From positions 1,984,001 to 2,048,000 of the forward strand of contig CASHTG010000015.1 of the NCBI GenBank assembly GCA_949357655.1: a stretch of DNA of 64,000 nucleotides, given 5' to 3'. Shown one piece after another: positions 1-11,464 of the stretch (positions are counted from its first letter, which is position 1; every line of letters begins with the position of its first letter). Below the pieces are notes generated by a model. The model was given only the letters and a program-made list of their open reading frames with translations. It ran no database searches and was not told where the DNA came from. The position numbers were made by a program, and so were the translations under genes. The stretch comes from Parascedosporium putredinis. Taxonomy: Eukaryota > Ascomycota > Sordariomycetes > Microascales > Microascaceae.

Positions 1-1411
1 CGTGTCGAAACTCCTTTGCCAACCCGCCCCTGCGCAGCATGGATCCGCACTCGAGTGGCCACGGCCAAGGCCGTCGGTTGGTCACGTCAACCACTGCCCC
101 AGCCTCATCAGCATCACACCGCCGAAATGATGGTTTGTCGTCACCACCACATCCTGAGCACAAAGACTGGAAATTTGATATGCCTGAGCTAACATGGAAC
201 CCCTTTGCGCAGAGTCATGGGTAGAGCTTGCCTCGCAGCCCTCTTCATCATCGTTATCCTCTATCGGCGGCGATGAGATTGTCACCGTTGGCTTGCACGT
301 CGCCGGGTCCTACCCGCCCCGCAACCGTCGACGCAGCTATCCCGCGCGTTACTCCTATCCTCATGCGAATCCTCACTTTCAAGCCGGCGGCGCTAGCAGC
401 CAAGAGGAGTACGAGGCGAGCGAGAGCGAAGAGGATCGAAACCTTGCTAGCTCTACCGAACAGGTCTCCCCTTCCGAACTACCCCCGCCGCCCCGATTCC
501 AGCTACAGCAGCCTGTTATTTCAGATTCCGAATCGGATGACTCGGACGACGACCACGCAACCGCGATAGGCACCCGAGGCCCCGATAATCACGTATTCCG
601 GCCCCAGCCCAATGCGTTTTCGAACCCTCCTTCTACCCTCGGCCGGAGAAGACATTCTTCCACAACGACGGTAACCTCCCACCCGCACAGTAGCGTAAAC
701 CGCCCGCACTTGGCCCAGCGGGCCCAGACCCGCGTGCACCGGGGCCACCATCAACCCGATTTCCTGTCCCAGGCAGACAACGACGCCGCACTCCGTGCCT
801 CGCTCACAACACTCTTGTCCTGCGCCGCGGCTGCCCGTGGTCTTCCCAAGTACAAGGATGAAGCGGATAAGAGCCGCGGCTCTCCGGGAAGTGCTGGAAC
901 TGGTGCCGGCGCTGCCACATCTAACCAGCCCCTAGGGTTGAGACTCGTCCCCGAGTCGGAACTTATGAACGAGGGGCAGTCAACAGCTCAACCTGGCAGG
1001 CCTACCCAGCCAGGACACCCACGCTCCGGACCCTCTTCTCCCGCGAGATCGTCGAGCAGGGGAGCGTCTACCCCAGACAAGTCGAAGCGGGGTGCCTCTG
1101 CAATTAGCAGAGGCACCAGGGCGAGCAAGAAGAAGAGAACCGCCGTTGCGGATGACGCCCTTCTTAGCCCGACTTTGATGACTTGGGTCTTCAGTGCCGG
1201 CGTGGTGGTCCTCGTCTCCGTTGTAGGCTTTGGCGCGGGATACGTCATCGGCCGCGAGGCAGGGAAGCAGGAAGTCCTCGCCTCCGCGAGCACGAGCTTC
1301 AACGCATCCGACACTACGTCCTGCGGGAGGGAGGTTATGCATTCTTCTGGAGGCGGCCTACGACGCCTCAAGTGGGGAGCGGCAGTCGGGAAGACGGTGG
1401 CTGCCTCGTAA
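1..1411 (+). CDS. Serine-rich single-pass membrane protein, function unknown (5' end may lie outside the window)
   Basis: I do not recognise the family by name. An uninterrupted frame from the ATG at 194 to the TAA at 1409-1411 encodes 405 residues: an N-terminal SWVELASQPSSSSL motif, low-complexity Ser/Pro/Arg-rich sequence, an acidic patch near residues 110-120, a basic KKKR stretch near residue 315, and one strongly hydrophobic helix at about residues 328-350 followed by a short tail, so a tail-proximal membrane anchor is likely. A second frame, open from the window start through 224, encodes DMPELTWNPFAQ directly before the SWVELASQ segment in the next frame. One missing base near 211-213 would join them, giving a longer N-terminus that starts at 39 or outside the window. 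That fits the indel pattern seen elsewhere here. Confidence is good for a real gene, low for the exact start. Confidence 0.7.
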
Positions 1412-2717
1412 CGACCTCACTACGCACCCAGGATATCGGCAAACCGTACACACGAGCACACCGGAGCTGCTCCTTTTTAGTTTTTTGTCCATTTCTTTTT
1501 CCTTCATCCGCCCATTTTTTCCGTCCAGCTTTTTCTACTTCCCTATCATTCCCATCCCCTCTGACGCAACAACCGAGAGACCGGGAAATAATTTGAACGA
1601 TTGAAATGGGAGACGTGGGCATTCCGGGAGGCGCAAAAAGGCGTTACATCTTGTTCCTTCTATATTTTTTGGACTTTTAACCCTGTCTCCAAGGAGCAGG
1701 TTTATATATATATATATATATTGGTTCTTTTAGGGGACCAGTAGCGAAGGGGTTTGGGATGAAATCACCACCAGGTGAGAGGATGTAGTAGGAACAATTC
1801 CAGGGCGAGGCGGGGAGACGACTGACGGACTGACGTTAATGGGACATGTCAAGCACTGATGAGAAACGACCGACACGTCACAAGAGGCTCTTTTCAGTTC
1901 GATGAGACCAGATTTGTACGCTTGGAATAATTTGGGCTAGTTTGTTCTGGTCCTTTGCAAGAGGAGGAGGGGATTTACACACGATGAAAAATATGGGATC
2001 TCATTTGTACAAGTCGGATCAAAGCCGGCCAGATGGCTGCCATCCGTATTCGATACCATTTCCCTCCATGGGGTGAAATATAACAGGACATTGTTGAAGG
2101 CAGATGGCCGATGATGGTTCACAACGAACGCACTATTCTCTTCAATGCTCTCTTGAAATTCTCTTGCACATAGACCCATGGCCTTCCCAAAAGAGGGAGA
2201 TTCCTATAGGTCCACGAACACACAATAAAGACATATCTATATTCACTTTTAGCGCCCTACCTCCGAAATGAGAAAGAAAGGCCACTAGAAACAGTGACAT
2301 GACTGACCAAAAGACGACGGACACGTGGAAAAGAAAAAGGGAAGAAGAAAAGGGACTGCAAAACCTCCAACCAAGTAGCCCAGATATCCCACAGTATTGC
2401 TAGGCATACCCCTTCCCCGCTATCCCGGGCTCGCATAAACCATTTGATTGCCGTCATTTCAGCCTTGTGCTTCTGGGATCTATGCCAACTCCGGGCTATC
2501 TATACCTTTACCGAGAGAGAAAGATGCTACATATGAAGTCCTATCCTAGCCCACTTTACCCTCGTTACCAAAAAAAAGAAAGAAAAAAGGTGGGGGAGGC
2601 GGGGGGCCTTCATGGCTCCTGCTTTACTTATATATGGCGTAGGTGGAGAGTTAACGTGGGGAACACGCTTAGGTGGCCGGAGGGGAGGTTGACGACGGCC
2701 AGCAAGGGATAAGAAGA
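1412..2717. other. Intergenic region between convergent genes
   Basis: Contains the 3' flanks of the membrane-protein gene and of verprolin. Apart from a TA dinucleotide run at 1703-1720 and several A- or T-rich stretches, I see no conserved coding or RNA gene. Short open frames here lack any recognisable product. Confidence 0.6.
1703..1720. repeat. (TA)9 microsatellite
   Basis: Nine uninterrupted TA units about 290 bp downstream of the stop codon of the first gene. Confidence 0.95.
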
Positions 2718-4237
2718 TTATCCAAGGGCGCTCAAGTCGAGGGGGACGCTGCTTCCACGGCCGGCGCGGTATTTCTTGGACCCCCAACAAAGGGACGAGG
2801 GGGTGGAAGGGACTTCTCATCCTTGAATCTCCAACGATTGTCGTCGACCACGAACCGACCTCCGGAAGATGGCGACGCCATACCCTTGGTTGGGCTTGGG
2901 CTCTTGGCACCGTTAGGGCCAAGAGTAAAAGAGCTGGGGTCAAGCATGGAGGCGCGTAGAGGGGTCGGCACATTGGACCGGGAAGGGGGCCGCCAAAGGC
3001 GGCAACGGTGCAGAAGATGGCGGCGGTGGCGGAGGTGCCGAGGAGGGAGAGGCTTGGCCAGCCGCCCGGATCGCTGCCTGCACCGCTATACTAGGGGCGG
3101 ATGATGAAGGCGGCGGGGGCGGGGCGGGGGAGGTACACCGACCGGAGATGATGAGGAGGGTGCCGGAGGTGGTGGTGGGGGCGGCGGTGCGGCGGGTGAG
3201 CGGGAAGCTGGTTGTGGCGGCCTTGATGGCGCCGGGGAGGTAGTGGGGGAGCCGATGAAGACGGTGGCGGCGGTGCCGGGGCACCAGGAAGAGGAGGGGC
3301 GTGGGAGGGTGGAGCAGAGGGCTTGCGAGACACAGGAAGAGGTGGAGGTTTCTTGCCGATGGGGGAGGCGGCCCCTTTAATGACGCTGTGGAATGTGGCC
3401 TCGCTACGTCGCTGACGTTCTTTCGAAGGGCCGCAATCGAGGGGACGGGAGGTGTAGGTCGACCTGGCAGCGATGGCGCGCTTCCTATCGGAGGCTTCGG
3501 GGCTCCAGATGTGGGGGCCGTGGAGCAGAAGCAATAGTCTCGGAGTCTGAGAGATATGATGCGCTCGAAGTTGCTAGCAAAAGAAATGCGTTAGAAGGAG
3601 TCGCCGGTTGGAGATATCGTCCAAGCACAAGGGGGCAAGGCCGAGAAGTCGGAAGAAAAGGAGAAAGAGGAAAAGGACAAGAAGTGAGGGGGAGTGTTAC
3701 CGCCTGTGTCAACACCGCCACCACGCTTTCGGAGCTTTGGCATGCCTCCCGCAAAGAGTCCACCTAGTTGAGGGGCGCCGTCAAGGCTCCCACTAGCCTT
3801 ATGACCTCGTTCACCCTGGTCGCTGTTGCTTCGGGCTCGCGTGGCTGGAATGGGGGCGCGAGTCCACCCGGAGGCTTGGGCGCCATTCCCGGGATCGGGG
3901 GCGCCCCGCCTATCGGAGGGCCTCCACCGGCTCCGCCAGATTCCTTCGCTACTTGAGGAGCTGAGCGATCGTTGGTCACGGCCTTCTTGAGGGCTCTTCC
4001 TTTCGTAATATCGGTGAGGAGGGCATTCTAGATGTCAAAGGAAGTGTCAGTACGCTGGATTTTCAAGGCGGCAAAGGAGTAACTGGAGGAGGACTGTTGA
4101 TATACCCTGTTAGAACCGCCAGCCGGCGGTCGGGAGGGCAAGCCTCCGGGCGGTGGTGGAGGGGGAGGAGGGCCCCTAACATGGGGGAGGGGAGGAGGTG
4201 GAGGAGGTGGAGGAGGTGGAGGAGGTGGAGGAGGCAT
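2718..4237 (-). CDS. Verprolin / WIP-family actin regulator (WH2 domain, WASP-binding C-terminus)
   Basis: Verprolins bind actin through WH2 motifs and recruit WASP/Las17 to cortical actin patches during endocytosis. Exon 1 (4237-4106) is a polyproline N-terminus ending GGLPSRPP. Exon 2 (4027-3701) opens with a classic WH2, ALLTDITKGRALKKAVTN, and later carries LGGLFAGGMPKLRKRG, a second WH2-like motif. Exon 3 (3573-2718) is proline-rich and ends with the family's WASP-binding region (RFVVDDNRWRFKDE, then PRPFVGG). Introns are 4105-4028 and 3700-3574, the latter with a CTAAC branch site. The frame breaks repeatedly. Three breaks are well placed and each looks like one missing base: the G5 run at 3852-3856, the G5 run at 3513-3517 and the TTT at 2772-2774 (plus-strand letters). 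At least two more lie in the proline-rich part. After the last one the tail reads KYRAGRGSSVPLDL and stops at 2718. Likely intact in the organism. Confidence 0.85.
4191..4232. repeat. GGAGGAGGT minisatellite encoding polyproline
   Basis: About 4.7 copies of a 9-bp unit on the plus strand. Read on the minus strand it encodes the polyproline run that opens verprolin, so it is coding repeat rather than an independent element. Confidence 0.85.
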
Positions 4238-5454
4238 CGTGGGCTTTGGTATCTACGAGGACGTCCCTCGAAAAGAGGTGGGGGTGCAAATTCGGGCGAC
4301 GATACTCGGTCTTGAATCTCGAGGTCTCTGGGGCCGGAGCTGGAGCTGGAATGGAGCGATCGGCGCGGCTCTGGGCTAGGTTTTGGGTCAGGGCTGCGGG
4401 TTACCCAAGTAGGTTTGCTCAAAGGTGCAAGGACGCAGGCTTGAAAGTTTCCAAAAATATAGAGAGAGGATGTGTTGTTATGCGGAATTCTCCAAAATGG
4501 TGATGGTCGGGGGAAAAGGGGGTTTGGAGGTGGGCAATTCGAGGTCGGCGCAGGTCGAGGAGGAAGGCTCAAGGTTTGACGTGAGAAGAGAGTTGGAGGG
4601 AGCCTGATGAGATTGGCTGTGCTCAAGTGCTGCGTGGGAGGTTTCGTCATCTAGTGGGTTGGGCGCTATTCCTGAGCGTATGCACGGGGCCCTGGGTGCA
4701 TTGATCAACGCCGCAGCCTAAGCAAGCACCTCAACCGCCAACGTCAATGTCGCACGAGAAAAGGAGAGGCACTCAATATATTATTCTTCACTGCAATGAT
4801 CCATGCATTCCAACGTACCATCTCCTCGGTCAGGGCCCGCTGACTTGGTAGTTCACGGGCTGATTTGATAGCCAGCACAGGATGCAAGTGACCAGTTCAA
4901 CTAATCGGGTTCGTTTTTCTTTGGTTCATCTTGGTGCTTGCGAACCAAATGGGGATTCAATGCGCGCCTTCAATGCAGCAATATGAAGCGAGAGCTCAAG
5001 ATTGATCCAGTCTTTGATGCTTTGTAGGCACCGATCCAATGCACCTTGATTCAATATCAGACCTGGCTTTGCCTCCTCAATGATCCCTCAATTGAGGTTG
5101 CCGGGCTCTTCCAGGGAAGGTACCACCGAGTCTCTTCCAGACCAAAAACATTAGTGAGGAAACCTGTGGGTACATACTTTTCGAGCGAGTTCGTGGGGAA
5201 GACTAGTACATAGTGCCTTTCAATCGCGCACAGGCCGACGTGGATTGGTGCCATGAATTTTTCTCTGGCTGCTCCTCGACGACCATTCTCTAATTAAGGA
5301 ACCTTGAATAGTGCGCCGACAACGTACGACAACTGTAGTGCAAACTACACCACACCGAAATCGACCTCTCAAGGCAGGAGTATCTCGTTCGGGGATTTCC
5401 CTCCCCTTTTTCTATCCCCATCTGGACTCCTCGGCGGGTCGCCCGATCTCCACG
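4238..5454. promoter_or_regulatory. Shared upstream region of a divergent gene pair
   Basis: Lies between the start of verprolin (minus strand) and the start of the 5455 gene (plus strand), so it must hold both promoters and 5' leaders. The verprolin-proximal part is pyrimidine-rich on the minus strand, as expected for a leader. I see no other gene. Confidence 0.5.
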
Positions 5455-6720
5455 ATGTCGCGACTCGCGGTCCAGGGCACCCGCTCACTTCAGCTTTGTC
5501 GACAATCCCTCAACCACCACATTCCCAGCCAGCCTTTCCGGCGCGGACCAGCCGCAATTCAATGTTTCTCGAAATTGGGGCAGAGACAGGCCCTCGCAAG
5601 CAGGATATGGCAGCCCTCGCAGCCGAGGTGCTATGCGACAGCAACGGTATCCGCCCCATCCGGAACTGGTGCGGAAACTGCCACCGCGACGACGCAGAAC
5701 AAGGCCGTGCCGGATCTTACGAAGCTCTCTACCGTCGTTGAGCAAACAAGGAATCGGTTTCTCTCGGCTGGGGGTATCCCTGCGGGCCAGCTAACGCTCG
5801 TGGCGCTCAGGACGTGCCAGACCGCCGCCAGTGCCATCAAGCCTCACCTCAACAGAAAGGACATGAAGCCCCCGCCGAGCGCGAGCTCGACGCTCCTGGC
5901 CCTCGACAACAACGGATCCAAGACAAAGCCGCCGCAAAAGGAATCAACGCGCATACAAGACACGGCAAGCAGGATATCCAATGCAGCCTACGAGATCGTC
6001 ACGAGCGCCAACGTCGTGCTCACACCCGAGATCCTCGAGCTCTACGTCGACATCCAGTCCAGCCTGGGACGGCCCAGCACCATTCCCGACGTCTTCTCGC
6101 TCTTTGGCTCAAAGTCGTTGCCAGTCAAATCCGGTGACGCCGTCGTCTACAAGAAGCAGAATCCCAAGCGATCGGCTGCCGCCATCGAGCCCGACCTCGC
6201 GGCCAAGGCTCTCGACGCCGCCGTGGCCGCCAAAGACCTCGACGCGGCGATCGGCATCGTCGAAACCTGTTACACTGGCAGCCCTTTCGTCAAGCAGAAG
6301 CTGATGCGAACCATGTCGTTGCCCGCGCTTGTCGTTCTCCCCACTCCGTTCGCGGTCTACGCCATCTCGTCACAGTTTGCCCATCTCCACTACAACATCG
6401 ATCCGGTCACGATGACCAAGGTTACGTTCGCGCTTGGCATGGCCTACGTCGTCTTCACCAGCTCCCTAGGACTCATCGCTAAGGCGACGGTCATGGACCA
6501 GATGGTGCGGGTGACTTGGGCGCCTGGTATCCCTCTTCGGGAGCGCTGGATGCGAGAAGAGGAGCGTGCGGCGCTCGATAAGATTGCGATGGCCTGGGGC
6601 TTCAAGGAGACTTGGAGGCATGGAGAGGAGGGCGGTGTAGAGTGGGCGTGTCTGAGGGAATATATTGGGCAAAAGGGAATGGTGTTGGACAGGATCGACT
6701 TTATGGAGGGCATGAACTAA
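5455..6720 (+). CDS. Probable mitochondrial membrane protein, function unknown
   Basis: Uninterrupted 421-residue frame. I chose the ATG at 5455 over the in-frame upstream 5311 because it begins a mitochondrial-type presequence rich in Arg and Ser/Gln and lacking acidic residues (MSRLAVQGTRSLQLCRQS), with RCYATA near residue 60 as a likely processing region. The middle is helical. Two hydrophobic segments follow, at about residues 283-304 (PALVVLPTPFAVYAISS) and 320-345 (FALGMAYVVFTSSLGLIA), consistent with inner-membrane insertion. The C-terminus is charged and Trp-rich. I do not recognise a named family; the closest description is a conserved fungal mitochondrial protein. No introns or frameshifts are visible, in contrast to most neighbours. 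The region upstream is shared with verprolin, which is divergently transcribed. Confidence 0.75.
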   Translation: MSRLAVQGTRSLQLCRQSLNHHIPSQPFRRGPAAIQCFSKLGQRQALASRIWQPSQPRCYATATVSAPSGTGAETATATTQNKAVPDLTKLSTVVEQTRNRFLSAGGIPAGQLTLVALRTCQTAASAIKPHLNRKDMKPPPSASSTLLALDNNGSKTKPPQKESTRIQDTASRISNAAYEIVTSANVVLTPEILELYVDIQSSLGRPSTIPDVFSLFGSKSLPVKSGDAVVYKKQNPKRSAAAIEPDLAAKALDAAVAAKDLDAAIGIVETCYTGSPFVKQKLMRTMSLPALVVLPTPFAVYAISSQFAHLHYNIDPVTMTKVTFALGMAYVVFTSSLGLIAKATVMDQMVRVTWAPGIPLRERWMREEERAALDKIAMAWGFKETWRHGEEGGVEWACLREYIGQKGMVLDRIDFMEGMN

Positions 6721-7583
6721 GAAATGAACTCCCCCACGGAATCAGACACGAGCGATGGCAATGCCCATCAGATGTCCGGCCATGGTTGCCAATGCCATCG
6801 CCCACATGTACAATATAGCTCATTACTTTGCCAAGTTTCAACACCACCACGCCCCCTTTGCTCTTCAACCCCGATGATTGAAGATCGCTGTATAACAAAA
6901 ATAGATCGGTTTCCTAGTTCATTATATGAGGGAGATGGCTAGAAAACACCTCATAATGATCAATTGACATATCCCTCCTAAAAAGAAAAAAATTGATCTA
7001 AAAGAAAGGAAAACCCCCTCGCTCCAAGTCAACGGTTAAGCCGCCATCAACACGGTCCAGAAGCATTACTATCTGCGTCACCAGACAAGCCAGTGCGTGG
7101 CTAGATCGGGAAGGCGGTGAAGAATAGAGAGCTCCCTCAAGCCAGTGCAGCGGGCTTCTCAGCTCCCACCAGGCAATTTGGAGCTTGGCCAAACTGCACG
7201 GTGATTGATCTGATGCGCGCGGGCACTTGGGGCAGATCCGGAATTTGAACCCTGTGCTGCCCCGCCAAACCTTACCTGGTTCGGAACATTGAACCAGCAA
7301 CTTTTCACTGGGCTTGCGACTGGACTGAATGAATTCTAGAACTCGACAGAATCTCTCGAACCAACCTTGCCCGCCCGAGCTGTCTTCTCATTAACATACG
7401 CGCGCCCTCTCCAATCCCCCTTACAAACCAAGTTTAGAATTCTGGTTCACAAGTCCTATTCAGCTCGACAGAGAATCATTCTCATTTGTCTAGCCTCCCT
7501 CCCTTCGTATAGTGGGGCATCACCGAGCGTCAATCCAGTCCGAGGTCCCCCTCTCCTCTCGAGCTGCACTAAGAGCCGCTACC
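6721..7583. other. Intergenic region
   Basis: 3' flank of the mitochondrial protein gene and promoter of the CHORD gene. It contains a perfect 7-bp inverted repeat at 7229-7263 (GGGGCAG / CTGCCCC), whose loop resembles a tRNA T-loop on the minus strand, but no complete tRNA fold. Nothing else is supported. Confidence 0.5.
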
Positions 7584-8779
7584 ATGACTTCCAAATGCGT
7601 ACACCAGGGATGCGGCAAATTGTTCGAGGAAGGGTCAGATGATGTTTGCCGGTATCATCCCGGCCCCCAATCTTCCACGAAGGACAAAAAGGTGAGTTGT
7701 GCCTGTCATACATACTTCGTAGGCGCGAGACGGAAGGTGGCGAGCAGTAACCCTCCAATTCGACAAGTCGACTCTATGGCGAGAAGAGAAGGGAGTTGGG
7801 ATTCGTAGCTAATTCCGCCCCGAGGGGGACATGATCGAACTAGGTTGGAAGTGCTGCAAGCCCCGCGTCCTCACCTTTGAGGAGTTCATGACAATCCCCC
7901 TGCACCGAGGGTAAGCACTCAACCACAGACAAGCCGCCCGAGCTCGAAAAGAAGCAGCAGACCACAGACGCCGAACTCGCCTCCAAAATCGACAAGCTGA
8001 ACGCTGCCGCCGCCGCCGACGCACCGTCGAGGAGGCCAGTCGCCGCCCCGCAGCACGTGCCCACCCCTCCCCCTGGTCCCCGAGTCCGAAGAAGACGAGC
8101 CGGGTGTCGATGTTCCCGCCGGGGCCGCCTGCAAGAGGAAAGGGTGTAGTGCGGTTTACGAGGCGGGAAGCTCGAGAGACGGCGAGACGTGCGTGCACCA
8201 CCCCGGCGTGCCCATCTTCCACGAAGGCAGCAAGGGGTACTCGTGCTGCAAGCGGCGGGTGCTAGAATTCGACCAGTTTATGAACATGGAGGGTTGCGAG
8301 ACCAAAAACCGCCACCTTTTGTCGGAAGCAAGAAGCAAGATAACAAGACTACAGGAGGAGAGGAAGTGCTTAAGACTGTCAGGTATGGCTCACATCCATC
8401 CCTCAAATCCAACAAGGCAGGGTTGTCTAATGATTGTGTTTGCTTCATTACAAATAGGACCGACTTCTACCAGACCGCGACAACAGTCATCGCATCCTTT
8501 TTCCTCAAGAAGATTGTCAAGGATAAGTCCGTGGTGGAGTTTGTTGACCAAGCCATTAACCTTGACCTCGTAACCTCGGATCCGACGCCCAAGAGATATA
8601 CCGCCACCATCCCCCTCTTCGCAACCATTGATCCCGAGAAGACGGCGTTTAAGATTCTCGGCACCAAACTAGAAGTTACGCTTTTCAAGGCTGACGGAAG
8701 TTCATGGCCCGTCTTGAGGAGTGACGACGCCCATACAGGAGAAATCTTCCAGATCGGAAAAGCGGCGGCGCTACAATGA
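7584..8779 (+). CDS. CHORD-CS domain protein (Hsp90/Sgt1 co-chaperone family)
   Basis: Two cysteine/histidine-rich CHORD zinc domains followed by a p23-like CS domain, the architecture of animal CHORDC1/melusin; plant RAR1 shares the CHORDs. These proteins act as Hsp90 co-chaperones in the cytosol. Exon 1 (7584-7691) starts MTSKCVHQGCGKLFEEG. Exon 2 (7844-8382) completes CHORD1 (GWKCCKPRVLTFEEF) and contains CHORD2 (CKRKGCSAVYEAG, CVHHPGVPIFHEG, YSCCKRRVLEFDQF). Exon 3 (8458-8779) is the CS domain (TDFYQTATTVIASFF, then DLVTSDPTPKRYTATIPLF). Introns are 7692-7843 and 8383-8457. Four frameshifts sit at C or T runs: 7664-7668, 7896-7900, within the C runs 8061-8081, and 8317-8320. Restoring about 1, 2, 2 and 1 bases closes all phases, giving about 324 residues. 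The first correction also restores the diagnostic PGPPIFHEGQKGW of CHORD1. Confidence 0.9.
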
Positions 8780-9384
8780 TCAAATATAAGGCTATGACGC
8801 ATGGGAAAATCCAACTAAGTCTATTCTATAAACAATGGCAGCGTATAAACAGACCCGACGTTTAGACCAAGGAAGGAAGCAAGCAAGAAAAAGAAGAAGA
8901 AAGATGGGGTTAAAGGAAAAACAATCTAGCGCAAACATCTTATAAATAAAGTATTAGAACCTATGTGCAAGCTTAGAATTTCGAGGTGGCGTCGGTAACG
9001 TAGTCTGTTGATGAGATTTCGTCAGGCCAATATACCCGTCGTAGTGCGCCACACCACATATTTTCAATTTGGCCAAGGAACGTATTACCCCTCCATCGCA
9101 CCTACCAACCCCACCATACCGGCCGGGCCAGGCCACCACTCCACCAGCTGAGTAAATCGACTTGAACGTCTCTGCATCGCAAACCACCTGCCTAAATCCT
9201 GAGCCAAAACTTTACATTTGCGCAAACGAAACGAACCCACTCCAGCAGCAGCCGCGTGAACTACCAGATTCTCTTCTCTTCTCTTCTCTACTCACTAGCG
9301 CTTTTTCTTCTTCTTCTTTCTCTCTCTCTCTTCTACTTCCACTTCCCTTCTAGTCTTGTTCCATTCCCTCCCGAGATCAAGGAA
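8780..9384. other. Intergenic region, pyrimidine-rich leader at its right end
   Basis: From about 9268 to 9355 the plus strand is almost pure CT, typical of a fungal core promoter or 5' leader just before the next start codon. No gene seen. Confidence 0.55.
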
Positions 9385-10519
9385 ATGACAAGTAATCCAC
9401 CACCTCTCCAAAATGAAGCATCAAAACGTCCGCCGGCACCAAAACCACCACCTCATGCCCCGCTCAACCTCACGATAGACACCTCGTCCCTCTCGCACAT
9501 CCCCACCCCGACTCCGGTCGCGGCCCCGCCCCCGCCCCCGCCATCGCCCCCGCCATCGTCCCTGCCACGTCGACTACGACGACGACAGCACACATGACCA
9601 CGACGACCGCGCTCGCCGCCCCGGCCGCCTTCTCCCAGATCCCCGAGCCCGTCGCGATGACGGCCACGGCACCGCCCGCGACAGCAGAGCCACCCCCACC
9701 GCCTCCCGCCGAAGCTCTTCTCCGCCCCGGCCACCCGTCAGCCCCATAACACCCACGCTCGCGCCTGCCCGCCTCGCCACGGCCCCGACGGCTACCAAGC
9801 TGCCGGGCGCGCCACCCGCTGGTTCCGCAGCGACCACTAACAGCAGCAGCGGCGGCGGCGGCGGCGGCAGCTCCGCGGGGGCGCGCACGGCGAGCGAGAT
9901 CATGGCCTCCCTCCCTCCCCGGCAAACCTTTGCCCACGCGCAGCCCAACCAGGTCGGCGTGCCGCTCCCGCCCCCGAAACCCATCTCATTTGACGAGAAC
10001 CCCGACACGCTCGCCCTGCAGAGCGCTATTGCGGTCCTGCAGATGCAGAGGCGCCGCGCCGAGGAAGATATCCGCACCCTGAGCCGTGCCAAGAACGACG
10101 CCCTCAGGGACACCGAGGGCTTCGTCAAAGATCTCATCTCCGGAAGGGTGAGCACTACGGGTGCTTTGGGGCCGGGGCCGATTGGTGACGACGATGACGA
10201 CGACGACGAAGATAGTGATGAGAACGATACAAAGGCCGACAAGGGCCCCACGTGGAGGAAGTTGCCGGGGAGACAGGACGTCGTTAGGTGTCCGCCCATC
10301 AACTGGGCAAAGTACGCCGTTGTGGGCGAGTCCCTCGACAAGTTACATGCGGATCAAAAGGCCAACCCAATTCAGGGTGCCCCCGCCACCTTTGCGCCAG
10401 ATGGGACATATGAGTTCAAGGGAGATGGGGAGAAGACGCAGTTCATTGGCGTTGCCGCCCCATACACTCCTGGTAGGGATAAGCTTGTCGGGAAAAAGCC
10501 AAAGGTTCCTAGGAGGTAA
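9385..10519 (+). CDS. Conserved acidic/proline-rich fungal protein, function unknown
   Basis: I do not recognise the family. The start at 9385 (MTSNPPPLQNEASKRPPAPK) follows a CT-rich leader. The N-terminal half is low complexity (Pro, Thr, Ala, then a Gly run from a (GGC)6 tract at 9851-9868). The C-terminal half, from ASEIMASLPPRQTF at about 9892, looks conserved: a predicted helix (ALQSAIAVLQMQRRRAEEDI), an uninterrupted acidic stretch of Asp/Glu near 10185-10230, then PPINWAKYAVVGESLDKLH and a basic end (GKKPKVPRR). The layout suggests a nuclear protein, but that is inference. Two frameshifts, each curable by one C (C5 at 9547-9551; CCC at 9734-9736), join the three open segments into 378 residues with no intron. 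Confidence 0.7.
9851..9868. repeat. (GGC)6 trinucleotide repeat
   Basis: Six perfect GGC units coding for polyglycine inside the acidic/proline-rich protein gene. Confidence 0.95.
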
Positions 10520-11347
10520 TGCCGGGGCTTTGGCCATTCCCGCCATACGGTGACGCTGCTCATTTAAATCACGACTTGTAACGTTACGACCATAAACGAC
10601 CTGGATCGGCTTGGAATATCCTATTTTCTACAATTTTATTGAGGGTTGGCGTTTAGGTGGGTGGCTTGAACTAGAGTAGTTACGCTAGGTATGAATGAGA
10701 ACAAGCAAGAAAATGATGAGAAAGCAAAAGCAAAAGCGAAGTCCGGTTTCCTTTCCTGACATGTCCGAACCCGAACAATGCCCCTCCTTCATCGCTTTGT
10801 TTTATTTCGACGTATGTAAGGTTACGTCGACGGAGCGGGCCGCGCTCTAGATCCATATTGCCAAGTTCTAAGGCCGATGGCCGCTTCTCACACCAACCAC
10901 GACCCAGCCGCCAGACACACGGATATGCCTCCGTTTGGCAGTGATAGGATCGTGTACGATGATTAAAACCTGATATGTTAAGAAAGAGCTAGAACAACAA
11001 GCTGGATGGAAGCGAAGGGAAAGCTGAAAATACTAAAAAGAAGGGGATATCGATGTCATAACCACACAAGAGACAAGATAGAGTAAACGCCTGGGCACCC
11101 GCTGCAACTAACGACCTGCCTGATAGAACATCCCGGCCTGTTCGGTATAAATGACGAACGCGCTCAAATAATATCATGGATCGTACCTTTGGTGGATAGA
11201 GGATGGAAGAGATGATGACAACACAATACTCTTTCGAAGGGTGTCCGGATATCATAATTTCAAGTCGGATAAGAGAAGACTTTGCTCAAACTGATTTCCC
11301 CCTTCTTCCACAGGGGAGGTATCTCGCTCGGTTACATGCCCTGATAT
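10520..11347. other. Intergenic region between convergent genes
   Basis: 3' flanks of the 9385 gene and the E2 gene. No supported coding or RNA gene. Confidence 0.55.
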
Positions 11348-11464
11348 TTAGGCCTCAGGAAAGTCCCTTGAAAAAGAATGTTAACATGGACCAACGAATG
11401 AGCAAGGGAAGCCCCCGTCACATCACCCATTACCATATTCAAGGTATGGAGGGGAAAGCAACAC

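Noticed and set aside
4063..4650. A 195-codon minus-strand frame before verprolin
   Set aside because: It overlaps the verprolin start in another frame and is a CT-rich leader translated as Pro/Ser/Leu; no conserved features.
7229..7263. Perfect 7-bp inverted repeat with a T-loop-like centre, possible tRNA
   Set aside because: Only one arm-like structure; no D-arm or anticodon arm at proper spacing on either strand.
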